From contig JAVHZZ010000008.1 in the NCBI GenBank assembly GCA_036250195.1, forward strand, positions 8,484,434-8,548,433: DNA of 64,000 nucleotides, given 5' to 3'. Under the pieces are notes generated by a model. It did no database searches. It was not told where the DNA came from and worked only from the letters and a program-made list of their open reading frames with translations. Positions 62,401 through 63,474 of this stretch are shown here, in pieces. Position 1 is the first letter of the stretch. Every line of letters begins with the position of its first letter. Source of the DNA: Mixophyes australis (taxonomy: Eukaryota > Chordata > Amphibia > Anura > Limnodynastidae). A program made the position numbers and the translations under genes.

Positions 62401-63474
62401 TTATTGTCTTTTGGATATGATACAGTACTCTTTGGTGCATATTCAATTGTTGGCGGTTTCCGCCGCGGAAAAACTATTACCATTATTACGGTAATACTAG
62501 CCGGATTTCAGTTCGCAGCTCCCTGAGCCACGGGGCGCGTTACTTTTGGCTGTAACGCCAACAATTGAATATCCCCCTTTGTAGCCAATGTAGAACTGAA
62601 ATGTATCATATCCAAGATAATTATTAACTCTATTCACATGACTTAAACTTCCATTGCTGAGTAACGTGAAATAAAGTCACCGATCCTCCGGATTGAAGCC
62701 CCCGGGGGACAAATCTGCTCTATAGTGTGTCTTGCGTTTGAGTCTGCAGAGGGAGGGGCCTGGGTGCTGGAGGACCAATCGGAAGCCACAAACATGATGT
62801 TTTAATAAAGGATAAACTTGCATGTAAAAATATCTGTTCTACAATTTTAGGATTATTTGTTAATCTAAACACAAGTTAGTTGTAGCAGAGGGTCGTGTTC
62901 ACATGGTAATGAGATGAAGACATCCAGCTAGAACTCACAGATATAAGTGTATTGTTGTGGCAGATGTATTATACAATATCCCGATACATGATGATGATCT
63001 ATGTCTGACACTTACTGGAAATATAATTTCACAGCGTAGTCCTAACAACATTTGCAGCAAGTTAGTTGTGATTCCATGTTTATAACATATATATTACTAT
63101 TTGTTTTTGTTTCCTCTTAACCAGTTTGTATTTGACATAATCACTTGACTTTCACAAGAAGTTACTTTATATATCACAGGTTATTTCTCGAGACTGATCA
63201 ATCATTTCCCTAGATTGTGACCGTCTTTGTCCCAGCTGCTGTTGTGCGTCTCCTGGGAATGAGGAATTGATGGATCCGTGAGTCGCTCACCACAATAATA
63301 TATACGTTTATTGCTCTGTCTTCCAGGACCGGCAGCGGAGTCTTCATATCGGACATTGTGAAGGGGGGAGCCGCCGACTATGACCGGACATTAATGCAGG
63401 GGGATCAGATCCTATCAGTCAATGGTGAGGACGTGAGGAACGCCTCCCAGGAATTTGTGGCCACCATATTAAAG
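780..63474 (+). CDS. PATJ (INADL) gene, internal 13 exons
   Basis: PATJ is a cytoplasmic scaffold at tight junctions and the apical membrane; it binds PALS1 through its L27 domain and claudins, ZO-3, Crumbs-complex and other partners through PDZ domains. The exons at 780, 3086, 10310, 28401, 35385, 47836, 55452, 58242, 59464, 59944, 60617, 61926 and 63327 join without a frame break into 498 codons. PATJ was preferred to its paralogue MPDZ because of the linker [24 protein letters not shown] before PDZ7, [13 protein letters not shown] before PDZ8, and [15 protein letters not shown] in PDZ9 (MPDZ has a TGVFVSDIVKGGIAD type sequence). PDZ numbering follows the ten-domain human protein. The gene is cut by both window edges. 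Introns vary from 362 bp to 17,976 bp. Confidence 0.95.
929..2513. repeat. 51-bp minisatellite, about 31 copies
   Basis: The unit is roughly ACAGGTATTCACATGTACCC followed by AGGACTGAGGAACAGGGAACAGCATACACAT; most copies are 51 bp and a few (with AGCTACAC) are 50 bp. Copies are nearly identical, with scattered C/T and A/T variants (for example GGACCGAGG). Because 51 is a multiple of three, long open frames run on both strands with a 17-residue period; they are artefacts. The array starts only about 38 bp after the donor of the 780-890 exon. Confidence 0.97.
2514..3085 (+). other. PATJ intron, no element recognised
   Basis: Apparently unique AT-rich intron between the minisatellite and the acceptor at 3084-3085 (CTTTCAG). 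A 67-codon minus-strand frame at 2646-2849 has no recognisable features. Confidence 0.6.
3086..3151 (+). CDS. PATJ exon: linker between PDZ6 and PDZ7
   Basis: Twenty-two codons, phase 0 in and out, between acceptor TTTCAG (3084-3085) and donor GTAAGA (3152). The peptide [20 protein letters not shown] continues directly after the PDZ6 end and corresponds in position to the charged, poorly conserved linker of mammalian PATJ. It is lysine-rich with no visible domain. Since both boundaries are phase 0 and the exon is short, it could be skipped without a frame change. Confidence 0.85.
3293..3524 (+). repeat. 43-bp minisatellite, about 5.4 copies
   Basis: The unit reads CAGTGATGTCACTGGTTCCT followed by AGTGACTGGATAGGCTGCATTCT, with alternate copies carrying CAGCG and TAGAGAATGG. 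The same unit, reverse-complemented, forms the array at 36462-36897, and single diverged copies occur near 4415 and 45413. Confidence 0.95.
3525..5258 (+). other. PATJ intron with fragments of a dispersed repeat
   Basis: A 21-bp direct duplication (TATATACATGACAGCCACATT) sits at about 3829-3871. Around 4230-4500 are motifs shared with the 36.9-kb and 45.1-45.5-kb regions: GATGTCACTGGTTCCTAG, GAATATCGGTTTGG and CCACAAAATGGCT. They look like remains of one dispersed element that carries the 43-bp unit. The remainder is unique AT-rich DNA with no gene seen. Confidence 0.5.
5267..5881 (-). mobile_element. Internally deleted hAT transposon with 8-bp TSD
   Basis: The element is flanked by identical 8-bp copies CTGTAGAG at 5259-5266 and 5882-5889. 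Its ends are imperfect terminal inverted repeats, CAGGGGTCAGGAAAC on the left and CAGTGGTCAGGGAAC on the reverse-complemented right (13 of 15 match). The minus strand at 5363-5656 encodes the C-terminal dimerisation part of a hAT transposase, recognisable from [20 protein letters not shown] and the following KTKQRNRL, as in ZBED5-type and Charlie-type proteins. The catalytic core and BED zinc finger are missing, so this copy cannot supply its own transposase. At 615 bp it is a deletion derivative of a larger parent. Confidence 0.92.
5363..5656 (-). pseudogene. hAT transposase C-terminal fragment
   Basis: Open for 97 codons. The visible part is the hAT dimerisation region: [14 protein letters not shown], then [20 protein letters not shown], then a tail ([14 protein letters not shown]). 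No N-terminal zinc finger or catalytic DDE residues are present within the element boundaries, so it is a relic. The starting Met is arbitrary because the frame begins inside the domain. Lack of stops suggests that the deletion copy is not very old. Confidence 0.85.
5890..6469 (+). other. PATJ intron, nothing recognised
   Basis: Intron DNA between the hAT element and the large palindrome. Two short open frames (5859-6125 minus, 6097-6345 plus) have no motif or family resemblance. Confidence 0.5.
6470..6976. mobile_element. 0.5-kb palindrome, foldback-type element
   Basis: Arms 6470-6703 and 6732-6976 are long inverted repeats with few differences, separated by a 28-bp spacer. Matching inner landmarks are CAGGTTATAAT / ATTATAACCTG and, further out, CCTACAAGTGGAGGTTAATC against its complement at 6668-6687; outer ends read CTAAAAAACAT. 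The right arm has a small extra segment (TAAAATCCCC). The structure fits a foldback MITE; no clear target-site duplication was recognised, so the superfamily is open. Confidence 0.88.
6977..10309 (+). other. PATJ intron, 3.3 kb without a recognised element
   Basis: Apparently unique intron sequence. Open frames of 60-140 codons (e.g. 6979-7395 plus, 7369-7707 minus) overlap on both strands, have low-complexity composition and no domain. The stretch ends in a good pyrimidine tract and the CTCGTACAG acceptor. Confidence 0.5.
10310..10424 (+). CDS. PATJ exon: proline-rich linker before PDZ7
   Basis: The exon starts in phase 0 after ACAG (10306-10309) and ends in phase 1 before GTAAGA (10425). 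It encodes [20 protein letters not shown], then [18 protein letters not shown]. The block [12 protein letters not shown] is strongly conserved in vertebrate PATJ and is the best single identifier of the gene in this part. It contains a PPxY motif (PPPYK), a possible WW-domain ligand, followed by an acidic segment (DPEIEDSD). The last base G joins AG of the 28401 exon to make the Glu of [14 protein letters not shown]. Confidence 0.95.
10425..11042 (+). other. PATJ intron start, nothing recognised
   Basis: AT-rich intron beginning with the GTAAGA donor. The frames at 10419-10631 and 10591-10797 are low-complexity intron translations. It ends at the target duplication of the L2 element. Confidence 0.5.
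11051..13247 (-). mobile_element. L2-clade LINE, 5'-truncated, with 8-bp TSD
   Basis: A 2.2-kb element lies between identical copies of TTATACTA at 11043-11050 and 13248-13255. Its 3' end is on the left and finishes in a (TAA)n tail (11051-11094 region) preceded by GCGCTGCGGATGCCTTGTAGCGCC on the minus strand. Three overlapping minus-strand frames (13124-12360, 12865-12239, 12363-11512) cover a reverse transcriptase: [48 protein letters not shown], the catalytic YADDTQLY, and the L2-type C-terminal block ending [20 protein letters not shown] and [10 protein letters not shown]. Frame changes between them show that it is dead. The endonuclease end is missing. The G-rich plus-strand frames opposite are shadows. 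Confidence 0.93.
13256..14258 (+). other. PATJ intron with TA/TG microsatellites
   Basis: Contains (TA)n at about 13513-13530, TG and TA runs at 13531-13602, and otherwise unique intron. No gene features seen. Confidence 0.5.
14259..14558 (+). mobile_element. tRNA-headed SINE, 5'-truncated
   Basis: Begins at GCCTCACAGCGCTGGGGTCA, passes the B-box-like GAGTTTGATTCCTGACC, then the conserved body (GTGTGGAGTTTGTATGTTCT, GTGGGTTTCCTCCGGGTGCT, CCAAAAACATACTAG) and ends with the tail TGTACAGCGCTGCGGAATTA, TATATAAATAAATGG and TGATGATG. The A-box head present at 23771 is lost. The family resembles the V-SINE type common in fish and amphibians. Confidence 0.85.
14559..15102 (+). other. PATJ intron with an L2-like 3' tail fragment
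   Basis: Around 14761-14885 the text CAGATTGTAAGCTCTTTGGA, ACAGGGCCCTCTGTC and TGTAATGTGCTG resembles the 3' untranslated tail of the local L2 family (compare 25384 and 35030). It lacks the terminal microsatellite. The rest shows nothing recognisable. Confidence 0.45.
15103..15274 (-). mobile_element. Degraded SINE, partial
   Basis: Reverse-complement match to the SINE family: CGCAGCGCTG, GGAGCTTACAATCTAAATTC, CATACAAACTCCACACAGAT, CTCATGACCCCGGTGCAGTG and GCTAACCACTGTGC. An internal part of the body is missing. Confidence 0.8.
15517..15677. mobile_element. Old MITE with long inverted ends
   Basis: The ends are imperfect inverted repeats: left CCAATTCCAGTCCTCC...GTCAGGTTTTAAGAATATCC and right GGATATCCTTAAAACCTGGA...ACCGGAGTTGGGAAA. 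The inner CACCTGTGCTCAAGCAGGAT also occurs in related form in the hAT MITE at 26720-26912, so it is probably an older relative. No clean target duplication seen. Confidence 0.6.
15678..16361 (+). other. Intron; possible upstream/5'UTR region of an internal first exon
   Basis: Apparently unique sequence lying directly upstream of the candidate start at 16362. It has no TATA box that I can place with confidence. Two short upstream frames end before the start (ATG at about 16278 running to TAA near 16311, and ATGCTGGTTTACTGA at 16329). Whether it is transcribed as a leader is inference. Confidence 0.3.
16362..16383 (+). CDS. Candidate alternative first coding exon of PATJ (CIPP-like form)
   Basis: ATG at 16362 has the near-ideal context GCCATGG. 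It reads MVQGGIP plus one base and is followed at once by the donor GTAAGA (16384). It ends in phase 1, which is what the exon at 28401 needs: the joined codon GAG restores Glu and the product would run [20 protein letters not shown] into PDZ7. A protein starting here would have PDZ7-10 only. A short four-PDZ product of the mouse Inadl locus, CIPP (channel-interacting PDZ protein), is established. That this exon is its frog counterpart is inference from position and phase; no transcript evidence is available here. Confidence 0.45.
16993..18075. repeat. C-rich ~30-bp minisatellite, about 36 copies
   Basis: Each unit is a run of 7-18 C, then CAGACTCTCTGTATGGGAGG (or ATAGGAGG) and GC. Unit length varies mostly through the C run. 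A higher-order repeat of about 414 bp is visible: the distinctive series starting GGGCCCCCCTCCAGACTCTC at 17341 recurs at 17755. The many long open frames on both strands arise because the unit has no stop codons, and they are not genes. On the plus (transcribed) strand each unit offers a pyrimidine tract followed by CAG. Confidence 0.97.
18076..20480 (+). other. PATJ intron, 2.4 kb without a recognised element
   Basis: Unique-looking sequence with homopolymer runs (A15 near 18280, G10 near 19480, C11 near 20076). Short frames at 19035-19250, 19179-19523 and 19654-19875 show no domain. Confidence 0.5.
20481..20821 (-). mobile_element. Near full-length tRNA-headed SINE
   Basis: On the minus strand it runs from GGGGCAGCACAGTGGCCTAG through the promoter-like head (AGTGGTTAGCACTT, then CTCACAGCACTGGGGTCATA) and the body to TGTACAGCGCTGCCTAATTA and a GATGATGATGA tail on the left. 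The A-box region is GTGGCCTAGTGG and the B-box is weakened (GTTAGATTCCC). An internal GAGAGAGAGAGA run replaces part of the usual spacer. Confidence 0.88.
20822..21979 (+). other. PATJ intron, nothing recognised
   Basis: Short frames at 20839-21036 (plus) and 21062-21250, 21307-21492 (minus) show no family features. A T17 run lies near 21387. Confidence 0.5.
21980..22038 (+). mobile_element. LINE/SINE-type 3' tail fragment
   Basis: TTGTAAAGCGCTACGGAATT, then GCTGGTGCTGTATAAATAAA and TGTTGATGATGATTG: the same 3' end type as the L2 copy ending at 35159 and the SINEs. Nothing of the body upstream was recognised. Confidence 0.6.
22270..22593 (+). mobile_element. L2 3' untranslated end, truncated copy
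   Basis: Pyrimidine-rich stretch (CTCCTCTGCTCGTTCTCCCC), then GGATGTAAGCTCGTATGAGC, AGGGCCCTCTTCCCTCCTGT and the terminal GCGCCGCGGAAATCTTGTGG, CGCCTAACAAATAAAGGATA, ending in (AAT)n. This matches the 3' ends of the L2 copies at 11051 and 25067. No coding part remains. Confidence 0.75.
22594..23770 (+). other. PATJ intron, nothing recognised
   Basis: Unique-looking intron. Frames at 22853-23077, 23342-23569 and 23560-23799 carry no recognisable motif. Confidence 0.5.
23771..24060 (+). mobile_element. SINE with intact tRNA-like head
   Basis: Starts GGGCAGCACGGTGGCTCAGT; the A box (TGGCTCAGTGG) and B box (GAGTTCTATTCCCGACC, one base off the usual GTTCAATTCC) of an RNA polymerase III promoter are both visible. 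The body is well kept (GTGTGGAGTTTGTATGTTCT). It carries a (GT)n expansion near 23978 and stops shortly before the usual GCGCTGCGG tail, so the 3' end is altered. Confidence 0.88.
24061..25058 (+). other. PATJ intron, nothing recognised
   Basis: Short overlapping frames on both strands (24094-24585 minus, 24099-24305 and 24209-24424 plus) show no domain. A TGTATATATA-type microsatellite lies at about 24667-24692. Confidence 0.5.
25067..25757 (+). mobile_element. L2 LINE, short 5'-truncated copy with TSD
   Basis: Begins with the end of the reverse transcriptase ORF, reading [20 protein letters not shown] and ending [22 protein letters not shown] near 25268. The 3' untranslated region follows (TTAGATTGTTCGCTCCTTTG at 25384) with end CGGCGCTACGGATACTTTGT and an (AAT)n tail. 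The duplication TTGTATTG occurs at 25059-25066 and 25758-25765; the target itself is a TGTATTG-rich run, so the exact TSD is slightly ambiguous. Same subfamily as 11051-13247. Confidence 0.9.
25766..26711 (+). other. PATJ intron; one possible acceptor with a short open tail
   Basis: At 25871 an acceptor-like TTAATTTTAG is followed by a 24-codon frame ([18 protein letters not shown] then VPLGVW, stop at 25945-25947) in phase with the 10310 exon. A G18 run sits near 26171. Otherwise nothing recognised. Confidence 0.35.
26720..26912. mobile_element. hAT-type MITE, 193 bp, with 8-bp TSD
   Basis: Identical flanks CACTAAAC at 26712-26719 and 26913-26920. Terminal inverted repeats of about 50 bp begin CAGGGTTTCCCAAACTCAGT on the left and CAGGGTTTTCCAAACCCAGT on the reverse-complemented right. 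No coding capacity. The 8-bp duplication and CAG ends place it with hAT elements. Confidence 0.93.
26921..28400 (+). other. PATJ intron, nothing recognised
   Basis: Unique AT-rich intron leading to the acceptor TCTCCCTAG at 28399-28400. No element or frame of note. Confidence 0.55.
28401..28597 (+). CDS. PATJ exon: N-terminal two thirds of PDZ7
   Basis: Enters in phase 1 and ends in phase 0 before donor GTAACC. It encodes [20 protein letters not shown], then the carboxylate-binding loop [20 protein letters not shown], then [20 protein letters not shown] and a final Glu. The GLGL variant of the GLGF loop, the DGRI turn and the GDELLE strand are standard for a PDZ fold. This sequence is among the most conserved in PATJ. 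It is the exon to which both the long form (from 10310) and the candidate short form (from 16362) would splice. Confidence 0.96.
28794..28950. mobile_element. hAT-like MITE, ends only
   Basis: Left end CAGAGGCGGGACTA and reverse-complemented right end CAGTGGCGGAACTA match at 11 of 14 positions, typical of a common hAT end in frog genomes. The 8-bp flanks (TCTGACGC and ATTATCAT) do not match, so one side has been altered, probably because an L2 tail abuts the right end. Confidence 0.6.
28951..29780 (-). mobile_element. L2 LINE copy, minus member of an inverted pair
   Basis: On the minus strand it encodes the end of an L2 reverse transcriptase [21 protein letters not shown] type sequence, then [20 protein letters not shown] and [14 protein letters not shown], followed by the 3' untranslated part. 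The 3' end on the left is GCGCTATATAAAGGATTATG. Stops and frameshifts are present. It is a close relative of the plus-strand copy at 34283-35159 and of a different subfamily from 11051. Confidence 0.9.
29797..30535. repeat. Direct duplication of ~50 bp flanking a 0.63-kb segment
   Basis: ACAGTATTAACGCTGTTCCT, TAAGCGGT and TGGCTCAAA occur at 29798-29845 and again at 30480-30524 with four or so differences, in the same orientation. The segment between carries short minus frames with no domain. It could be terminal direct repeats of an unknown element or a simple duplication. Confidence 0.6.
30536..33270 (+). other. PATJ intron, 2.7 kb without a recognised element
   Basis: AT-rich sequence with poly-T/poly-A runs. 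Frames such as 30751-31002 and 31201-31515 have no motif. Confidence 0.5.
33271..33347 (+). repeat. 20-bp tandem repeat, 4 copies
   Basis: TGATAACCAGATATACTGGC is repeated at 33271, 33291, 33311 and 33331, the last copy ending at TATACT. The copies are identical, so the array is recent. Confidence 0.97.
33348..34282 (+). other. PATJ intron, nothing recognised
   Basis: Unique-looking sequence with T runs near 34120-34155. No gene feature seen. Confidence 0.5.
34283..35159 (+). mobile_element. L2 LINE copy, plus member of an inverted pair
   Basis: A 181-codon open frame (34289-34834) gives the C-terminal part of an L2-clade reverse transcriptase: [60 protein letters not shown], and the closing [20 protein letters not shown] then [11 protein letters not shown]. 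The 3' untranslated end (TAGATTGTAAGCTTGCGAGC, TTGGCGCTATATAAATAAAT, GATGATGATGATA) completes it. The catalytic YADD part is absent through 5' truncation. The frame is still open, so it is fairly young. Confidence 0.93.
35160..35384 (+). other. PATJ intron end before PDZ7 second exon
   Basis: Short stretch between the L2 tail and the acceptor; the T-rich tract at 35356-35383 ends TTGCTCTAG. Confidence 0.6.
35385..35476 (+). CDS. PATJ exon: C-terminal part of PDZ7
   Basis: Begins phase 0 after CTCTAG (35384) and ends phase 2 before GTAAGT (35477). It encodes [20 protein letters not shown], then [10 protein letters not shown] and part of Arg. Helix alphaB starts with His (KSHQNA), indicating a class I ligand preference, as in mammalian PATJ. 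The last two bases AG join the G of the 47836 exon to make Arg. Confidence 0.95.
35477..36461 (+). other. PATJ intron, nothing recognised
   Basis: Unique-looking intron starting at the GTAAGT donor. The minus frame 35220-35630 overlaps the exon antisense and is a shadow. Confidence 0.55.
36462..36897 (-). repeat. 43-bp minisatellite, inverted second block, about 10 copies
   Basis: Unit AGTCACTAGGAACCAGTGAC followed by ATCACTGAGAATGCAGCCTATCC is the reverse complement of the array at 3293-3524. Near the right end the direction flips for one copy, forming a perfect 30-bp palindrome (arms 36739-36768 and 36776-36805, loop GGTTCCT). It is followed by CCACAAAATGGCTG, also seen beside single copies of the unit at about 4463 and 45471. 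Confidence 0.96.
36898..39316 (+). other. PATJ intron, mostly unrecognised
   Basis: Possibly includes an old hAT remnant at about 37210-37375 (CAGAGCCGTAAATTA on one side and TAGTTACGGCCC on the other). T21 lies at about 37630. GGCGAAACGCGTTTG near 39101 resembles a motif frequent in frog dispersed repeats, but no boundaries could be set. No gene feature seen. Confidence 0.45.
39317..39567. mobile_element. Old hAT-like element with degenerate TSD
   Basis: Left end AGTGCTGGGCAAGAGGCGG and reverse-complemented right end CAGTGACGGGCAACCAG are related. Candidate flanks TCATAGAT and GCAGAGAT agree at 6 of 8 positions. Its right half (CAGACAGGTGTCTCTTTCTC, TAAATGTATTGTTTTAT, GAAGGCTAGAGGG) is repeated, diverged, at 62249-62360. 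Confidence 0.6.
39568..41842 (+). other. PATJ intron with small repeats
   Basis: An (ATGT)n microsatellite lies at 40166-40193. Around 40549-40665 the text CATACCTCCCAGATGTCATG, GACTGTCCCGATTTTGTGGA and AAATTGGGCGTGGTTAG matches a dispersed frog repeat type related to the MITE at 45843. Frames at 41019-41372 on both strands show no domain. Confidence 0.45.
41843..42758. mobile_element. AT-rich MITE with terminal inverted repeats, ~0.9 kb
   Basis: Left end GGAATTCAACTGACCGCAAG (41851-41870) and reverse-complemented right end GTAATTCAATTGACTGCAAG (42731-42750) match at 16-17 of 20 positions and both continue into T runs. The interior has many A/T homopolymers and repeated GCGTTAA motifs, and no coding frame. 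The outermost base and the target duplication are unclear. Confidence 0.7.
42759..43493 (+). other. PATJ intron, nothing recognised
   Basis: Unique-looking intron. The minus frame at 42981-43229 has no recognisable feature. Confidence 0.5.
43502..44749. mobile_element. Non-autonomous hAT element, 1.25 kb, with 8-bp TSD
   Basis: Identical flanks GCTAGTAC at 43494-43501 and 44750-44757. Ends are CAGGGCCTGATTAA and, reverse-complemented, CAGGGCCTGATCAA (13 of 14 match), extending imperfectly to GCCCTAGGCT / CCACTAGGCT. C-rich runs lie just inside both ends (43549-43571 and 44580-44602), and a local TATAGATATGCAGGGCAGTT repeat is near 44342-44399. It has no transposase frame; the frames at 44375-44732 are low-complexity. 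Confidence 0.93.
44758..45842 (+). other. Intron with dispersed-repeat fragments
   Basis: At 45058-45170 and 45410-45500 are segments sharing GGTGGCCATTT, GATGTCATGGGTTCCTAA, CATTCTCATGAATATTGGTT and CCACAAAATGGCTG with the regions at 4.2-4.5 kb and 36.9 kb. At 45525-45615 is a partial copy of the CTCCCTGAATGTCAGGGAGA type of MITE seen whole at 45843. No gene feature seen. Confidence 0.5.
45843..46137. mobile_element. MITE, TCCCGGAATGTCCGGGAGA family
   Basis: Left AGTTGCCTACTCTCCCGGAA with the inner palindrome TCCCGGAATGTCCGGGA, and right end GAGGAAAAGTTGGCAAGTAT, whose complement reads ATACTTGCCAACTTTTCCTC. GC-rich interior with GGGGCCAAAATGATGTGATT. This is a non-coding dispersed element type; target duplication not resolved. 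Confidence 0.7.
46138..47407 (+). other. Intron; second possible internal start at 46480
   Basis: ATG at 46480 (context AGATATGG) opens [10 protein letters not shown] and meets a GTGAGT donor at 46510 in phase 0. The N terminus fits the N-myristoylation pattern (Gly2, Ser6). Spliced to the next exon (47836, phase 2) it would stop at once; only skipping to 55452 keeps frame. The evidence is therefore weak. The rest of the stretch is AT-rich and unremarkable. Confidence 0.25.
47408..47660 (+). mobile_element. SINE, 5'-truncated
   Basis: Starts at GCCTTATCTGTGAGGAGTTT and continues through CTCCGGGTGCTCCGGTTTCC, CCAAAAACATACTGGTAGGT, AGACTGTAAGCTCCTATGGG to CTGTACAGCGCTGCGGAA. A (GT)n expansion is at about 47547-47578. 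It ends 175 bp upstream of the next PATJ exon. Confidence 0.85.
47836..47908 (+). CDS. PATJ exon: linker after PDZ7
   Basis: Starts phase 2 after TTACCAG (47835), ends phase 0 before GTGAGT (47909). The joined peptide continues [20 protein letters not shown] then QFSHQ, aligning with the RNEDAVNQMA-type start of the PDZ7-PDZ8 linker of mammalian PATJ. The exon is short and has no domain of its own. The exact phase fit with 35476 and the similarity over the first ten residues support it. Confidence 0.9.
48251..48590 (-). mobile_element. Full-length tRNA-headed SINE inserted in older CR1
   Basis: On the minus strand it starts GGGCAGCACGGTGGCTCAGT with intact A box (TGGCTCAGTGG) and B box (GAGTTCAATTCCCGACC), then the conserved body and the tail TGTACAGCGCTGCGGAATTA, GTGGCGCTATATAAATAG, GATGATGATG. 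It is the best-preserved copy in the window. The older CR1 frame resumes on both sides (RRERGDM before, TFIYIRG after), which dates the SINE after that CR1. Confidence 0.93.
49553..51315 (-). mobile_element. Younger CR1 LINE, 5'-truncated, RT frame intact
   Basis: A 477-codon minus frame (51248-49815), open upstream through [18 protein letters not shown], encodes most of a CR1 reverse transcriptase: [77 protein letters not shown], the catalytic FADD in [47 protein letters not shown] and the C-terminal [10 protein letters not shown]. The 3' end on the left carries eight copies of the 8-bp unit TAACATAG (49561-49624); 8-bp terminal repeats are a hallmark of CR1. The endonuclease is missing through 5' truncation. 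Confidence 0.95.
51846..53202 (+). other. PATJ intron, mostly unrecognised
   Basis: Unique-looking sequence. An acceptor-like TTCTTTCTTGTCTGTAG at 52603-52619 is followed by 14 codons and a stop. Near 53080-53140, CAGCGGTGGGAAACAGGTGA and CCATGGGC resemble a hAT end, but no partner end or target duplication is convincing. Confidence 0.45.
53203..55040 (+). repeat. GGA-rich minisatellite, unit 43 bp and longer, about 42 copies
   Basis: The unit is GCAGGGAGGTCACATGGTAT followed by ACCCGGAGGAGGGAGGGCACAGT. Length varies in steps of 3 through GGA or GAG triplets, and copies alternate between CATGGTATAC and CATGACATAC versions. Left copies favour ACCTGGAGG or ACCAGGAGG with GCGCACTGTG and right copies ACCCGGAGG with GCACAGTG, so the array has internal subfamilies. 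Long frames on the plus strand are by-products of triplet-step lengths. Confidence 0.95.
55041..55451 (+). other. PATJ intron end, nothing recognised
   Basis: Short unique stretch from the minisatellite to the acceptor TCTATTCTAG (55442-55451). Confidence 0.55.
55452..55544 (+). CDS. PATJ exon: acidic linker between PDZ7 and PDZ8
   Basis: Thirty-one codons, phase 0 on both sides, acceptor TTCTAG (55451) and donor GTAAGA (55545). The peptide [20 protein letters not shown] then [11 protein letters not shown] is Ser/Thr/Glu/Asp-rich, like the low-conservation acidic linker of mammalian PATJ (an SSEEDGS-type region). It shows no domain. Support is good splice sites, an open frame in the required phase and position. 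It can be skipped without frame change. Confidence 0.85.
55545..58241 (+). other. PATJ intron with one 149-bp duplication
   Basis: Two diverged copies of a ~100-bp segment start at 57717 and 57866 (TCTGTGCTGCTGTGGGACCC / TCTGTGCTGCTGTGAGACCC, both followed by CCTTCCACTATATAACTCTC), offset 149 bp. Around 57380-57560 are traces of the MITE type at 15517. A C15 run is at about 57178. The short frames here (e.g. 57915-58424) run through intron and the next exon in the wrong frame. Confidence 0.6.
58242..58307 (+). CDS. PATJ exon: linker between PDZ7 and PDZ8
   Basis: Twenty-two codons, phase 0 on both sides, between TGCTGCAG (58241) and donor GTAACA (58308). It encodes [20 protein letters not shown] then DQ, hydrophilic and domain-free. 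No close mammalian match was recalled, so the call rests on splice sites, phase and the smooth join into [13 protein letters not shown] of the next exon. Being a symmetric short exon, it may be a cassette. Confidence 0.75.
58308..59463 (+). other. PATJ intron with MITE and CT tract
   Basis: A palindromic MITE lies at about 59190-59345. (CT)n runs at 59431-59459 and forms the pyrimidine tract of the following acceptor (CTGTAG, 59458-59463). Poly-T/GTTTT runs occur near 58650-58680. No other feature seen. Confidence 0.7.
59190..59345. mobile_element. Palindromic MITE with CCAATCAGA motif
   Basis: Left part AGCAACCAATCAGAGTCCAG and right part CTAGAATCTGATTGGTTGCT are imperfect inverted repeats extending about 50 bp (outer AGGAAAAGTGGAGGTGTTGT against the complement of GGGCAATGCCTATATTTTTC). 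Non-coding. Ends and target duplication not fixed. Confidence 0.75.
59464..59581 (+). CDS. PATJ exon: conserved linker before PDZ8
   Basis: Phase 0 in, phase 1 out; acceptor TGTAG (59463), donor GTAAGA (59582). It encodes [20 protein letters not shown], then [19 protein letters not shown]. The core [11 protein letters not shown] matches the conserved SSQEIPLAPASSY block of mammalian PATJ, which makes the call firm. The final A joins GA of the next exon to form Arg. Confidence 0.93.
59944..60080 (+). CDS. PATJ exon: start of PDZ8
   Basis: Phase 1 in, phase 0 out; acceptor TCTTTAG (59943), donor GTACGT (60081). It encodes [20 protein letters not shown], then [20 protein letters not shown] and [19 protein letters not shown] directly before the domain is a PATJ signature. 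The GLGL carboxylate-binding loop follows the first beta strand as expected. The exon stops after the loop, with the rest of PDZ8 in the next two exons. The intron before it is only 362 bp and has no recognised element. Confidence 0.96.
60390..60473 (+). repeat. ~32-bp tandem repeat, 2.7 copies
   Basis: CTGTTCAGTGCGACCCTGTT followed by CTGACAGTCTG (or CTGAGAGAGTCTG) occurs at 60390, 60421 and 60453 in the 536-bp intron before the 60617 exon. Copies are almost identical. Confidence 0.93.
60617..60700 (+). CDS. PATJ exon: middle of PDZ8
   Basis: Twenty-eight codons, phase 0 on both sides; acceptor TTTTGCAG (60616), donor GTATGT (60701). It encodes [20 protein letters not shown], then WAGDQILE. 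This block is nearly invariant among vertebrate PATJ and MPDZ proteins and includes helix alphaA, the DGRL turn and the GDQIL strand. Skipping it would keep frame but destroy PDZ8. Confidence 0.97.
60701..61925 (+). other. PATJ intron with C-rich acceptor tract
   Basis: No element recognised. The end carries a C14 run (about 61897-61910) followed by TCTTGCTGCCGTTACAG, forming the pyrimidine tract of the next exon. The minus-strand frames at 61819-62204 lie opposite the exon and are shadows. Confidence 0.6.
61926..62119 (+). CDS. PATJ exon: end of PDZ8 and start of PDZ9
   Basis: Phase 0 in, phase 2 out; acceptor GTTACAG (61925), donor GTAAGG (62120). It encodes [20 protein letters not shown], then [40 protein letters not shown] and IVGK plus part of Arg. 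PDZ8 ends at about VVYRDE with His at alphaB1 (ASHEDA, class I). PDZ9 begins at VELQKK with its GLGL loop. [15 protein letters not shown] is diagnostic for PATJ over MPDZ (which has a TLYRDEAPYKEEE-type sequence). The two domains are separated by only about ten residues, as in the human tandem. Confidence 0.97.
62120..63326 (+). other. PATJ intron with a MITE and an old repeat
   Basis: Diverged copy of the 39317-39567 element at 62249-62368 (CAGACAGGTGTCTCTTTAAT, AATGTATTGTTTTAT, GAAGGTTAGAGGG) and the small MITE at 62439-62572. The rest is unrecognised up to the acceptor CTGTCTTCCAG. Confidence 0.6.
62439..62572. mobile_element. Small MITE, 17-bp perfect inverted ends
   Basis: ATATTCAATTGTTGGCG at 62439-62455 and its exact complement CGCCAACAATTGAATAT at 62556-62572. 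GC-rich interior (TTTCCGCCGCGGAAA palindrome). The motif ATTCAATTG is also near the ends of the 41843 element, suggesting a related family. Confidence 0.8.
63327..63474 (+). CDS. PATJ exon: main part of PDZ9
   Basis: Phase 2 in, phase 0 out; acceptor CTTCCAG (63326), donor GTAAGA (63475). It encodes (R)[20 protein letters not shown], then [20 protein letters not shown] and [24 protein letters not shown] identifies PATJ PDZ9. The position of the usual DGRL turn reads DRTL here, and helix alphaB begins with Gln (ASQEFV) instead of His. The last strand of PDZ9 lies in the next exon, outside the window. Confidence 0.96.
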
